Shown here: positions 37,506-49,664 of the stretch, piece by piece
Position numbering within the stretch: the first letter of the stretch is position 1
Layout of the letters: every line of letters begins with the position of its first letter
Origin: Wuchereria bancrofti
Taxonomy: Eukaryota; Nematoda; Chromadorea; Rhabditida; Onchocercidae
Reading direction: 5' to 3'
Length of the DNA: 64,000 nt
Assembly: GCA_005281725.1 (NCBI GenBank)
Contig: SSBO01000012.1
Coordinates: 22,516,961-22,580,960 of the forward strand
The notes under the pieces: model-generated
The model's database searches: none
Seen by the model: the letters and a program-made list of their open reading frames with translations, nothing else
Told to the model about the DNA's origin: nothing
Made by a program: the position numbers and the translations under genes

Positions 37506-39111
37506 ATTCATTCATTCATTCATTCATTCATTCCTTCATTCATTCATTCATTCATTCATTCATTCATTCATTCATTCATTCATTCATTCATTCATTCATT
37601 CTTCCTTTCATTCATTCTTCCTTTCATTCCTTCCTTCTTCATCTCTTCCTATCTTCTTGTAGTTATATAAACTGAAGAAAATGAAGAAACATTCTAATTT
37701 AACTATGTTTAATCATTCCTTCATTCATTTCTTCATTCCTTCCCTCCTTCATTCCTTCTTCCTTCTCTCATTCCTTTATCCTTTCTTTCATTCCTTCCTT
37801 CATTCCTTTATTCCTTCTTTCTTTCATTCCTTCCTCCTTTCCTTCTTTCCTTCTTTCGTTCCTTCATTCCTTCTCTCATTCCTTTATCCTTTCTTTCATT
37901 CCTTCATTCCTTTCTTCTTTCCTTTCTACCTTCTTATAGTTATATTACAATAGAGAAAATGAAGAAATATTCCAATTTAACTATGTTTAAAAAATGATTT
38001 ATAAAAAAATTCTTTTTTAAAAAATTACCAAAATCCAAAAATTGAAAAGAGAGAAAGAGAGGAAAAAAGAAATGGACTTTCTCATTTTTCTTCTATCTTT
38101 TTTTTTTTTTTTACTTTTCATTTCTCTTTCGCCATAAAAAGAAAAAAAAACCAATCAAAAAAAAGATGGAAAAAAAATTGAATTTTTTTTTCTGTTTATT
38201 GTAAACAAAATAATTAGACGAAAAGGTTTTCCTTAATCACATTAAAAAAAAAAAAAAGATTTGATAAGAAAAAGAAAAAAAAAATGATGCATCAATCGGA
38301 ATAATTTTGTTAGAAATAAATGCATTTCAATATAAGAAAAAAGCAAAAAGAAAAAAAAAAAACAATAATTTCACTATTTGGGTTATTTCATCTTTCTGTC
38401 CATTTAATTCATTTAAAAAAAAAAAAAAAAGGAATGAAAAAACTGATTAATTACATTTTATTTCTAACATCTAAAAATGCTAATTTCATTTATGCATTTG
38501 TAAACATACTTTAAAATAAAACAATTAAGAATAAACTAACCAATTACAATATTAATACAAATATTTCCTTGCAATTCAAATCAAAAAAAATAATATTCAA
38601 ATTTGAATTGAATAAAAATAATATTAGATAAGCAAGAAAAGCTTTTTTTCTTTCTCTCTTTGCTATGCTCAAATTTTTAATGGACATAAGATAACTTTTC
38701 GAAATTCGTTTCTTTCATAAAAATCTCAAAATGAGATGGTCAAAAAAAAAAGAGAGAGAGAGAGAGAAAAAGAAAACAAAAAGCAAAAGAAAAAAAGAAA
38801 AAAAAAAGAGAGAGAGAGAGAGCTTGTACAGTGTACTAAAATTTTAGCTTTACTTTAAGTGCATTAAAATAAATCTCTTAAAAAATTTTCGCTAACTTCA
38901 ATTAAATTAACAACTACATTCCAATGAAAATGTTAATTTAGCAATAAGCATATTTGTTTGTTAAAGACAGAAAAAATTGATTGATTTAGTCAGAAATTTT
39001 ACTTTCTTTTTTTCTTCATCATACAACAATTAATTTAAATTGACGTTTAAAAAAAAAAAAAAAAAATTCGAAAAAAAAAGTCACTTTCTCACCTTCTTCA
39101 TATTTGTTAAG

Positions 39112-39142
<31 letters not shown>

Positions 39143-39502
39143 GGAAAAAAATGGTTCAAATTAAAAATTGAACTTTTAAAATTTAATACAATTCAAATAA
39201 AAATAATTTTAAGTATTGCAAAAAAAAAAAATAGAAATTTACTGTAATAATTACATTCTTCAAAAATAAAAAAAAAAAAAAGACATTCTAAATTATAAAC
39301 TATAATAAAACTAGAAAAATAGAAATTTTCTCCTACTTTTTTCTTCTTTTTTCAAATAAGAATTAGTAATTTTCTGATATTATATTGCAAAAGTTTAAGA
39401 GCAAAAAGAAAAAAAGAAAAAGAAAAGAAATGATAATAAACAGCTAATATTGCATATAAATATAATCAAGAACGAATAAATTTCCGCCCTTTTTTTTTTT
39501 CC

Positions 39503-39546
<44 letters not shown>

Positions 39547-39928
39547 AAAAGGTGAAAAATAGGAGAAAGAATTAAATTATGTATTAAAATTATTCCGCAA
39601 GCATTCGCAATATCATTTTCCTTCATATACGTATATGTATTTGGCAAATAAATGTTAATAAAATCAGTGAGTAAAAATTTATTGACAATAAAATGAAAAG
39701 TAAGGAAAAAAAAAAAAAAATTTTTTTTTTTTGCTTTTTCTTTTTAGATAATGAAAAAGAAGTAAATAATGTTATGGTCTAAAATCTAAACACAAAATGA
39801 TATCAAATCAGCTAACCCCTTGAGGATAGAAATTGAATTTGAAGTATAATACATCTCACTGTTTTCCACCTCTTCTTGCCAATAACAATAATAGCAAATG
39901 CTTAATCATCAAAATCGTCAGCTGTTAT

Positions 39929-40062
39929 TCTTCAGTTCAAATCAGTTCAGTTCAATTCAATTCAATTCAATTCAATTCAGTTCAGTTCAGTTCAGTTCAA
40001 TTCAATTCAATTCAATTCAATTCAATTCAGTTCAGTTCAATTCAATTCAATTCAATTCAATT
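39929..40062. repeat. (TTCAA/TTCAG)n pentanucleotide tract
   Basis: About 25 units of TTCAA and TTCAG in blocks (A-type, G-type, A-type, G-type, A-type). It is simple repeat DNA; the open frame across it is not a gene. Confidence 0.9.
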
Positions 40063-41539
40063 TATTATTGAAATTTATTCTGATTTCATCGTAATCATTA
40101 TGCATAATTTATGATAGCCTTTCTATTCATCATCTAATAATAATACACTTATTACATTTGTTGAATTAATTTTAAAATTTTTTCAGAAATAAAAAAAAAA
40201 TGAGAAAAAAACGAATGTGTAAAATGAAATTTATATTTGAAGTAATAGTTACATCATTAATGTGTAATATTTTTTAGATTTTTCAATGAGTTAAATTAAT
40301 TTAAAATTACTTCACATGTCATTTCTTTCTTTTCTTTTCTTTTTTCCCAGTCAACATTTAAATGATAAGTGATAAGCAAACATTTAAGTTTGCTGCTTTT
40401 GAACAAAAATTTGTAATCCATCATTTTGCTTCATCTATTAGTAACAATTTTAATAGGGTTAACAAGTTAATATAAAATGCAAAAGAAAAAAAAAAGAGTA
40501 AGCTGTCATTTTCAGATGAATAAAAAAGTGACATTTCATTTTATTTTCATAAAAAAAAAAAACGATAAACAAATAATTTGTGAAAAAGAAAAAAAAAAGG
40601 AAATAAATTGCAGAATAAATTAATGAAATAATAAGCATTGATTGAAGACTAATTTTACAATTAATTAAGTGATAATATCAGAGAATTACTGATAATATCA
40701 GAGAAGCATGTCAATATTACTGATAATAACTGATAATCTTTTATTGATAAAATGAGCAAAAGTTTTGTCACCTATCTTTGACATCATAGAAGATCATAAT
40801 ACATTACTACTAGATCATTCTTTTATTATTTAAATTTCTACAATAATCGATGAAACTAAAAATTGATCTCTCACTGATCGATGATCTTAGCAAGCGTATA
40901 GTTAAGTATATAGCAATAGTAAGTGTAGTTATATAGTAAGTATAGTTAAGTATATTACCAGTCTAGGTAACAAGTTATTATGAATTGGTACGTATAGAAA
41001 AAGTCTTTCTCACGTACGTACGTATGTGAGCGGCTACTGATATACGCGTGCGTATGTGTATGAATATAAATGTGTAATTGTGAGAGTGTTTAATTTTTAT
41101 TTTTATTTTCTGTTTTATCTAAAAAAAAAAAAAAGTCGAAGAGTAATGTAAGAAAGAAATGAAAAGTGATATTAGTTAAGAAGAAGAAATATGATTAATC
41201 GATTGATAAATTAAAAGAATATAATTTATAAAATGAGAAATTAATAAGAAATCATTGACAATAATAGTAAGTCAAATGAATTATTTACTTGCAAAATTAT
41301 CATCAAATTGTTAGACAATAATCTGAAATTGATTTTTAATAAATTATTCCTGAAATTTATTTAAAAAATTTAAAATTTACCTGAAATTTATTTAAAAAAT
41401 TTAAAATTTATTTTCAACCAAATGTGTCATACCGTATAATATTTAATTCAAAAGGGTAAAAGAGCTGCAATTTATTGGCAAGGTTTTAGAGCGCTAGATT
41501 TAGATGATGGTTATAATGCTACGGTATTGGCTAGGATTA

Positions 41540-42215
41540 GGCATTGACTCGTATGGTTACGCTATGGGTATTTATTGTTAGTTTTGTTGGAGTTCCCGCT
41601 ACTTCCGGGTAAATTGAAGGTTTTCGGGTGGGTATTTTATTCATGTGAATGACATTCAATAGATCTATTGCTTTCCACCTGTGAAAGTACACTTTTTTTT
41701 TCGTGGAGAAAAAACATTACCGAGGTAACGATAACGGTGTCAGTAAAGAAAATTTTGACTGCATTTTTAGCAGTTTTCCTGAGTAACTCAAACTGTAGGT
41801 CATCAATGAAAATCTGATGGAAGTAATACATATAGACAATTTATGAATCAATATCTTTAATTGGGTTAAAAAATCACGAATGTCACTGTCATTTGGATTA
41901 GTTCCAAAAGATTGCTAATTTGGAAATTATGATTAGTTATTATTTAGGATAGTATCAATGAACTTTTGGCATATAATCTTAACAATAAAAATGATCAAAT
42001 AATCAAAGAATCAAACCTATCCATTTAATGGGAGCGTTCGTTCTTGTAGTTGAAATTATATGTCTATCTTTTAGAGTGGAATGACCGATAGTTTGTACAG
42101 TGTAAAGTTTCTGATTGGGAGTGGTTAAATTTCCTTGCCTGCGGCTTGTTAAATTTAGCACCATGTTTTTATTGTCAGTAACGTTTCGAACTATGAAGAC
42201 TTTGGTGGAATTCAT
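41540..42215 (-). other. Possible unidentified minus-strand gene or pseudogene
   Basis: Three stretches on the minus strand have balanced codon use unlike the AT-rich flanks. The first is 42215-42003, starting MNSTKVFIVRNVTDNKNMVL. The second is about 41815-41728, including IDDLQFELLRKTAKNAV, which follows a CATCAG acceptor and ends at a GTAATG donor. The third is about 41635-41540, including VAGTPTKLTINTHSVTIRV. I could not join them in one frame with canonical sites, and I recognise no family. The first would start 30 bases from the ARGLU1-like gene on the other strand. It may be a fast-evolving gene, a pseudogene, or chance in a GC-richer promoter. Confidence 0.2.
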
Positions 42216-42226
42216 TAATCAAACCG

Positions 42227-42245
42227 TTATTGCAGCTAAGAAATA
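42227..42245 (+). promoter_or_regulatory. Probable spliced-leader acceptor of the ARGLU1-like gene
   Basis: TTATTGCAG ends at 42235, ten bases before the ATG at 42246, with no upstream coding exon. This is the usual layout of a nematode trans-splice site. On the other strand TTCTTAG ends at 42236, so acceptor-like sites for both directions meet at the same point. Confidence 0.55.
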
Positions 42246-45200
42246 ATGCCTCGTAGTAGATCGCGTGACCGTAGGCGTCGTTCACGTTCTCGCTCACGTG
42301 ACGAGCGTCGAGATCGTGATAGGCGGTATCGCAAAGATAAGGATCGTCGACGAAGACGTGATTCTGATCATTCCGCGTCCGATAATGAAATCGAGTCATT
42401 GCTGAAAAGAGAAAAACGAGGGTAAGTGAATCCAGTGAAATTGATATAGTTTGAGGGAAATAATATATGTTTTACTAATTTTTCTTTTTACCATTTTTTA
42501 TATATAAAGAATAATCTGTTTTGTTTCATAAATTGATATGTTTTAGTAAGTGTGTACATAATTTAGGATTTGTTAAGAGTCAGTGCTTTGGTGGTATTCA
42601 ACTTTTATGTATATTCAACAGTAAATATTCAACTTTTATATGTAAAAGTTATTCCCCTCTCTTCAATTTGCTTTGCTGCACTCAGTAGTTTGTAATGAGA
42701 TAGTTTTAAGTTTACATTCTTCAAAATCTAGAAAAAATTCAATTTTTTTTAAGAGGTAAGTTGTGAATACCTCGTTTTTAGTAGAGCGTATATCAGTAAT
42801 GCGAGTTGATACGTCACATTGAGCTTAGCTGTTTTGGTCATCTTTTCACAAAGTATAATGTAGCACAGAATGTGTTGCTGTGGTTTCCCATAAATGCGTT
42901 TCCCATAAAGTATGCCTTATAGATTTAATAAAATCTCGTTTCTGAAATTGATATAAGGTTTTGGGAAAATGTTCAGATGCATCATTTTATTGATTGAGGA
43001 GTTGAATAAACGAGTTGAATAAATGATTGAGAAGAATAAGTTTTCGATGAATTGATTAATTAGTTTCCTTTTGAAAAAGTCGTTCACGAAATGACTGCGC
43101 ACTAAAGTGTTATTTGGGATGAAAGAAAGAAATGAAAAAAACGGGCACAAATTTAAAAAATTTGAGTAATCAAATTGTAGCGGTTGCATAATCGACTTCT
43201 GAACAAAATTATGGACTGTGAATTTGCCACCATAGAAGTTATTATTCACTGTGATGCGTATAGTGTAAAACATGGAATGAGACAACACAATGCATGAAAT
43301 TCAATTTTTTATCAAATGATTTTGACGTAAAACCATATATATATGATGAAGTGGTAGTTGAAGTTGCTGATAAGCATGTACTTTCCTACTGTTTAACATA
43401 CAAATGTTCATAATGACCACTCTTTCAGGAATGGTAGTTCAAATTCACCATCCACATCGCTAGGAGCGTTGGTTAGCGAATTAGGAGCTGGGGTGAAATT
43501 TGATGCATCGCAGCTAAGTCAAGCAGCCAAGGAATGGTTGGATGCAAGGGTCACTGAGCAGGTAATATTTTTTCTGTGTCCCGTGCATGAGTTGTTTAGA
43601 GATTTCTGTTTATGCTATCATTAATTATCGATTACCAAAAATTTTGTTTTTGGTCGTACTGTCAGCCGTGATCAACCGATGTGGGATTTGAAAGGTTGCT
43701 GTTTTTACTTAATTGCTACTGCTGTAGCTTTAGTTGCCTTTCTATTTGTTATTAAAGAAATTTATCTGATTCACTCTTACAATTTTAGACTTAGTAACAT
43801 TTTTCCAACTTAGGTCTTCTTGGTCATATGCAGGCTTCAAGTAACTTTTCTTAATGACTACTTAGTAAAATACAATAAAATGTTGCCCGAAAGAGTGGGA
43901 AAGCTACTTAACCCGCTTAGCTAGTTTGGGATGCAAATATTTTTTAGTGTTCAGGGTTAGGACAGAAGGATTCGAGTCTTAGAAATTTTAAAAAGTGGAA
44001 CTGAAATAATTTCTTTTTCATGCCAGATCTTTGCTTTCGGATGCAAGCATTCCCAGTTCTTTATTTATAGTTCGGGTTCTTAAGAAGTTAGTTTATGCTA
44101 CGTTTCGTATTAACACCGTGTTAGGTGTCACACAAAAAAAGAATATTGAAGAATGGAGAAAGGCTGTCTGTGTGTGTGCGGCCGCTAATTAGCTGGAAGG
44201 ATTCATTTATGGAGTCCGACCACATCAATGGTATTTTTTAAAAATTAGATCTTAATTTTGTAATTGACTTATGTTCATTTTGGAAAGTTTGTATGCTTTG
44301 CCCTGCTATATTTGGCACCATCAGACTTTTTCTTGTTCAAAGCTTTATTTTAAATCAATGGTTGCCATCACATTGCAGCGCAAGACTTGCAAATTTTTCG
44401 AACGAAAGAACATTTCCTTTCTGTTTTCCTGAAACGCTTTTTTGTAGGTGAGTGCAAGAGTAGCTGATTTGGAATCGTTGGTTCAGGAACGCGTAGCCAA
44501 GGCACGCGCAGACCTGGAATCTAGGTTGCGTTCGCAGATTGAGCAAGAAATGATGCACGAAGTGGAAGAAAGTCGAAGAAGAGAAGTGAGCTAAAACTCT
44601 TTTATAGTTTTTTCGTCAACAAAAATGGTTTTGAAATTCAAAGAGTGGTTTGCCTAAAACCCCATGAAAATTACGGAAGAGCAAAAATGCACATTTCTTT
44701 TTTCTTTTTCCTTGACCTAATAACGACGGTCAACATCGTTAAATATTCGAGTGGTTAAATCTAGCTTTTCTAAGTAATGTTTGCAGGAGGAATCCAAAAA
44801 ACGATGCATAGAACTTGAAGAAAGTTTGGAGAATAAAATGAAAGAACTGGAGGAGACGGAAAAGAAATTGGTAAAGTCTTAAAATGCGTTACATGGATAT
44901 ACACTTAGATTAACATAATGAGTGATGTAGTTTCCGTTATCGCCATGTTTCAGGCTTTTGCACAATTTCAGCACAAATCAATCTCGCAGCAGCTGTTTGA
45001 ATTACTTTGAATTACTTGTAAATAATTAAATCAGCTGATATTGACTAGCGTCCACTATTCTTTGTTGACTTAGAAGGGGTCAACAAAGAATAGTGGTATT
45101 TCGGGAGGAAATTCATAATGTGCATTATACCTTGCACAATACTTGGAAATACACTGCTGCGTGATATCGCTGGGATACAACAGGCAAGCTACTAGTAGGT

Positions 45201-45646
45201 GTTCCGTTGGCCGATAAACTGTTGCAACGCCAAAGCGAAGTACACGAATTCGTACTACTTACGAGCTGTATGTTCATTCAAATATGAGCTTTTTTTAGAA
45301 TCCTGATTTGGCAATTGTTGGTTTCAACATATTTCCTGTAGTGGTGTTTCTAGTCACGGGTAGGCCGCTGATTATTAGTTTCTTAGGCGTTTCCTTCGTG
45401 TGCATATAGTTTTGGGTTATTTTGAATCATTGTTTTCTCTTTTTTTTTTTGTAATCTATTAGTTAAAGGTCATTTTTTCAGAAGCAGGAGCGCTTATTAA
45501 TGCTGGAAACGAAGAGCAAACTAGAAATGGAACGAAATGCGCTGATTCAAGAACGCGAAATGCTAACCAAAAGTGAGCAGCAAGCGATACTGAATAAAGG
45601 TGGAACAATGAGGGCGCCAATCAAGTTGAAGCTCGGCTTTAAATGA
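42246..45646 (+). CDS. ARGLU1-like arginine/glutamate-rich nuclear protein (5 exons)
   Basis: Exons 42246-42421, 43429-43561, 44448-44585, 44787-44870 and 45482-45646, all in phase; about 231 residues. The N-terminus is RS-rich (MPRSRSRDRRRRSRSRSR), followed by a linker and then a long charged coiled coil with words such as ARVADLESLVQERVAKA and MKELEETEKK. It ends LKLGFK after ILNKGG, matching the ILGKGKSRPKLSF ending of vertebrate ARGLU1. The family acts in the nucleus in pre-mRNA splicing and as a transcription cofactor with Mediator. The nematode protein is shorter than the human one (273 residues) in the RS region. A perfect 18-bp hairpin lies in intron 4. Confidence 0.8.
45052..45096. 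repeat. 18-bp perfect hairpin in intron 4 of the ARGLU1-like gene
   Basis: Left arm 45052-45069 (CCACTATTCTTTGTTGAC), 9-base loop, right arm 45079-45096 as exact reverse complement. Pairing stops abruptly at both ends. Confidence 0.9.
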
Positions 45647-46657
45647 ATAAAATGACGATGAAGGTGAAACGATGCAGCGAAATGTATTAAATTTAACTCA
45701 TGATGGTTGAGAAACTTTCAAAGTACCTGTGCTGAAATATTTTTCTTTTGGCTATAGCGCTGAGGAACAACTTGTTTTACGTCTTCCTTTATCCCCTTTA
45801 AATTCATGTTGCGTCATTATTTCCTTTCCTTTTTTTTTTTTGTTTTTTTGTTTTGTTTTTTTTAACTTATAGTTCGTGTCCATTCTAGTACTTTTTCAAT
45901 TATTGCTCTTACATTGTATATAAAAATGAATTTTCAACTTGCAAAAGTGCATTAAAAAAATTTTTGAATATATAGTTGAGCAGCAAGTTTATCGCTGTAA
46001 GAGAGCGATCTTCAGAAATTTCGAACAAATTGAACTGGTTTGAAGCTCTATCCTAATCATCGATAACTTAAACGCTGGTGACTATGCGATATGTTGGCTG
46101 ATATCGTGGACTTTGAGCTTATGTGAGATATTTGCTTGAAATCGTCCACTAATGCTTATCATGTCATCTTTAACGAATGAACCATATGTTTTTGGCTAAT
46201 GGAGATTTTGAGTTCGATTCCAGTTTATCTAACAAACAAATCGAAAGTACTGTGTAAAAGATGTGAAAGGAGAATTTTGACATGATAAGCAATATATGCC
46301 CTGAAACTTTTATTTATTTGAGGTTTGGTGAATTTTAGGCACTCTGTTAATATCATTTGTTTGACAGCTCACGATGAATAATTTATTCTGATTGCCAAAA
46401 ATGACAGATTCAATATTTGCATGGAAGACTGCATACTCTAATAGAATTGTGCTTCGGATAGAGCGTTGTAGGTATTGCTGTAGGATTCATCCGGAGCGCA
46501 AGTTTTGAAACGATCCAATTTTGGTATAAGAGGCTTCAAATAACCATTTAAGACAATAAGATTTATGAATTGCGACGGTAAGGATGAAAGTGTGACTAAG
46601 CATATCAGTATGCTTTTTACACCGATGTAAGTTGGAAAGAATGGAGTGTTTGGCCAA
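45647..46657. other. Convergent region between ARGLU1-like and ELMOD genes
   Basis: About 1 kb between two stop codons facing each other, so it should contain both 3' untranslated regions. A 66-75-codon open frame on the minus strand at 46438-46665 overlaps the end of the ELMOD coding sequence in another frame and is not supported as a gene. Confidence 0.6.
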
Positions 46658-47233
46658 TTACTCAAATGATCGTATGTCTAACTTATCCAAGTTAGCTTCT
46701 TCCGAATTTAGGTGCACCATTAATTGGGTTTCAAAATCATCTTTAATTTTATTAAAATAGACCACTTCTGGTTTTCTTCTAGTCCAAAAAGCACAAAATA
46801 GTTTGAACACTTGACCTGAAATCATATTTTATAGCTACAAATTCTAATTCAAATCTAATAAACAAACAAACAGTTGGTATGCAACTGGTATATGACTACA
46901 AATTCTAATTCAATTCAAATTTAATAAACAGCTGATATCAAAGTCCATGACATTGAGTTATTTAAATGCTAGTGGTGGAAATAGACTTCATAAAACATAC
47001 AAAAGACATGATGGAAGTTGTCAATTGTTGGTGTCCCGGAAATAGTATTGTAGAAATGCATTTTTAATGCATTAACTTGTAGTAATTGTCTAACCAAAGC
47101 TGTCAAGTTGATTCCTGTCACTGCCATTGGAAAACTGAAAAGGTATTACAATTTTCAAAAAAATAAGAGAGTAAAGAACACCAATTTTCTCACATTTCTT
47201 TTCCAATAAAATGCAAATTTCCTTTTTCCTTCC

Positions 47234-47267
<34 letters not shown>

Positions 47268-48758
47268 GACGAATTCAGAAAAAAGTCGAATTTTTCGTAA
47301 TTATTAAAAATATAAATGAAATTTACGATGAAATATAACAATGATATCATTTGCTTACCCGTACAAAGGGTGATTTGAATGGGAAAGTATTGATTGTGCA
47401 TGGGCGACATCGTATTGTGCCAAGAAAATGAGCTGTTCCAGCGAAAGAATTCCCATACCTCGGAAATCAGTTGCCGGATCATGACCCTAAAAGATTCCCC
47501 AATTTACAACAATTCGAAAAAATCCGAAAAACATAAATTATTCACGAAATCAGTCACTTATTATTTTTTATAAGTAAAAAGAACTCTGGCGTAGTTCATA
47601 AGCTATTAGTTGTGCATACTTCTAAAATTTCATTTTCAATAAAAAAGAAAAAGTCCAAAGCTGAATATATTGAATGAAAATAACTGAATTCAAGTAACTG
47701 AAGCAAATGAAGACTAAACGGATGGTGATTCAGTATCATTTTTCACAGAAAATTTATTAATAAAAGAACGAAACTAATTTTAAGTTTGTAATTGGAAAAA
47801 AAAAAATTTTTTTTTTTTTGCCTGAAATCCAATCTTTTGCCACTGATTCGTCATCCTAGCTTCCAAATTTTCCATTGGCATTAAAAGTTCCCATAATTTG
47901 AGCAATCTATAAAGATGAAAATAAAGGAAAAGATGTGATATGATATGATTGATATGATTCAAACACTAATAATGACTCTAATAAAAAATAAAATCAAACC
48001 TTTTTTCATGAATTTCATTTTCACGATCATACCTCTCCTTGCACATTCTCTCAACATGATCACGTAATTCACGGTAGCCACGTATTTGGCTCAATGATCT
48101 CTTTAATACATCTTTCATCTCACTAAATTGCTCATTGTCTACTTTTGAGCAGCATTTGTTGATAATATCTATTGCCTAAATTACCGCTTTCTAATAATAT
48201 CTAAGGAAATACTTATATATTAAATATCAAAAAAAAAAAAAAAAAAAAAAACATCCAGAAACGATAGAAAAATGGAAGTTAAATTTGAAAAAATAGAATA
48301 AAAGTGGAATAACTCTAATTAAAAAATACAGCTATAAATAATAGTTCAGTTGAGGTAATACTTCAAAATAGAAATCTTTGAAAAGTATCCGACAAATTTC
48401 TAACTAACAAGTTTATCTTCCTGTCCAGCTTCCCAAAACTTTGGCATTACTGGCAACTCTCCTTCATCGATGAGCTTTTCCAATTCTGCTGTGATCCGAC
48501 CACGACTATTGGTTTTCCAAATCAGCTGAAATTTTTTTTTTTTTTTTGATTTCTTTGGTTTTGATAAATTTTGAATTCTATCGTACAAAATTTCATACTC
48601 TAATGATACATATAAAATATGCTTACAATTCTTTCAAGTTTCGTTTTACCAGTTACCATTAGCATAAACCAATTTAGTGTAATTCGTAACAGGCGACGAA
48701 ATATGAAGCATATATTTTGATAAAGATTGAAAATAGGACCTTCATCTTGCCAATCCAT
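46658..48758 (-). CDS. ELMO domain-containing protein (ELMOD family, 7 exons)
   Basis: Exons in transcript order: 48758-48627, 48525-48409, 48175-48000, 47906-47822, 47486-47359, 47134-47001, 46815-46658; 309 residues, like ELMOD1/2. The ELMO domain is clear: LEARMTNQWQKIGFQ, then GHDPATDFRGMGILSL, ILSHSNHP, MAVTGINLT, MHFYNTI, and a final helix FKLFCAFWTRR with VVYFNKIKDDFE. ELMOD1 and ELMOD2 are GTPase-activating proteins for Arl2/Arf-family GTPases; the catalytic Arg of that family could lie in TDFRGMG, which is present. Intron 4 uses a GC donor (CAG then GCAAAA). The ATG at 48758 lies 21 bases after an ATTTTAG acceptor-like site, which fits trans-splicing. OTUD6B lies 0.9 kb upstream on the same strand. 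Confidence 0.9.
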
Positions 48759-49664
48759 GAAATTTATTGAATAAAAATTCTAAAATCAGAACATATGAAA
48801 ATAATATACTGTTTATAAAACAAATATATAATCGTCTACGAATAATTTCAATGCTATCACTCTTAAAATCGGAATCGTAATATGCAACATGGAATGAATG
48901 AATGAAACTAAATAAAAGACTATAAATTGCACTTCAAAATTAAATTAGAAAAAAATTAAAAGGAAACTATTCAAAATTTTTATATCAATAGATTCATTCA
49001 TCTTCAAACTGGAATGTCACTTAAAATCGGAGTGAGTGAAAGATTGCATATATGATGATGTCGATATGCCTGTGATATCTCCAAAATAACAGTTTTCAAA
49101 GAAATGCGTACTCTAACTATCAACTTGCTAGAAAGAGTCAAATTATAAAAATTATAAAAAGTAAAGATCGTTTATTTGATAATAGTTACGCATTTGTATA
49201 TCCATACATATAGTTGAAATAAAAAAAAACGGCTAATTACTTTGTTGCTTTCATCAAAAAAGTATAAGTATCTCAAATGATGTGCACAATATTTTGATAC
49301 ATTTACTTAAAGAAATTTGCTAACAATCATTCAATAAGAAACTTTTTTCTTTTTTAGCACGTAAAAAACAATAAAAATTGCAAATATATGCGCAAAACGA
49401 AAGCCTTTCAGTAACAAGTGTAAAAATTAAAAAGTTCAAAGAATAAAAATAAGCACACTTTACGACTCATGCAAATAAACCGGTATAGTAAGCACATTTT
49501 TGAGTCAGTAATGCGACACATTAATCAATTTTACGCTAAGCAATAATGAAGTGTAAAATTTCACTACGTTTTCACTGTGCTACAAAATAATTGATTTATC
49601 CTAGTCGATAAGATTTTAATTCTTTGGCATTATTCATATCGTATAAAATTATTGATTTAAAGCT
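48759..49664. other. Gap between OTUD6B and ELMOD genes
   Basis: About 900 bases of AT-rich DNA between the OTUD6B stop and the ELMOD start, both on the minus strand. No further exon was recognised. Acceptor-like ATTTTAG at 48780 precedes ELMOD. The gap could be an intercistronic region of an operon or an independent promoter. Confidence 0.5.

Larger units (their letters stand above)
31419..41539. other. Ten-kilobase AT-rich region without recognised genes
   Basis: Both strands were read for exons, and no protein family, tRNA or coherent exon chain appeared. The part next to 31418 should include the ace-1 promoter. The rest is dominated by homopolymers and simple repeats, listed separately. 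Short reading frames here are microsatellite translations (for example His-Ser-Phe-Ile repeats) and are not genes. Confidence 0.6.

Noticed and set aside
42917..43288. A 123-codon minus-strand frame in intron 1 of the ARGLU1-like gene
   Set aside because: AT-driven composition, no recognisable domain and no supporting splice sites; better left as intron.
46200..46235. GAGTTCGATTCCAG resembling a tRNA B box
   Set aside because: No acceptor stem, A box or anticodon arm can be built around it.
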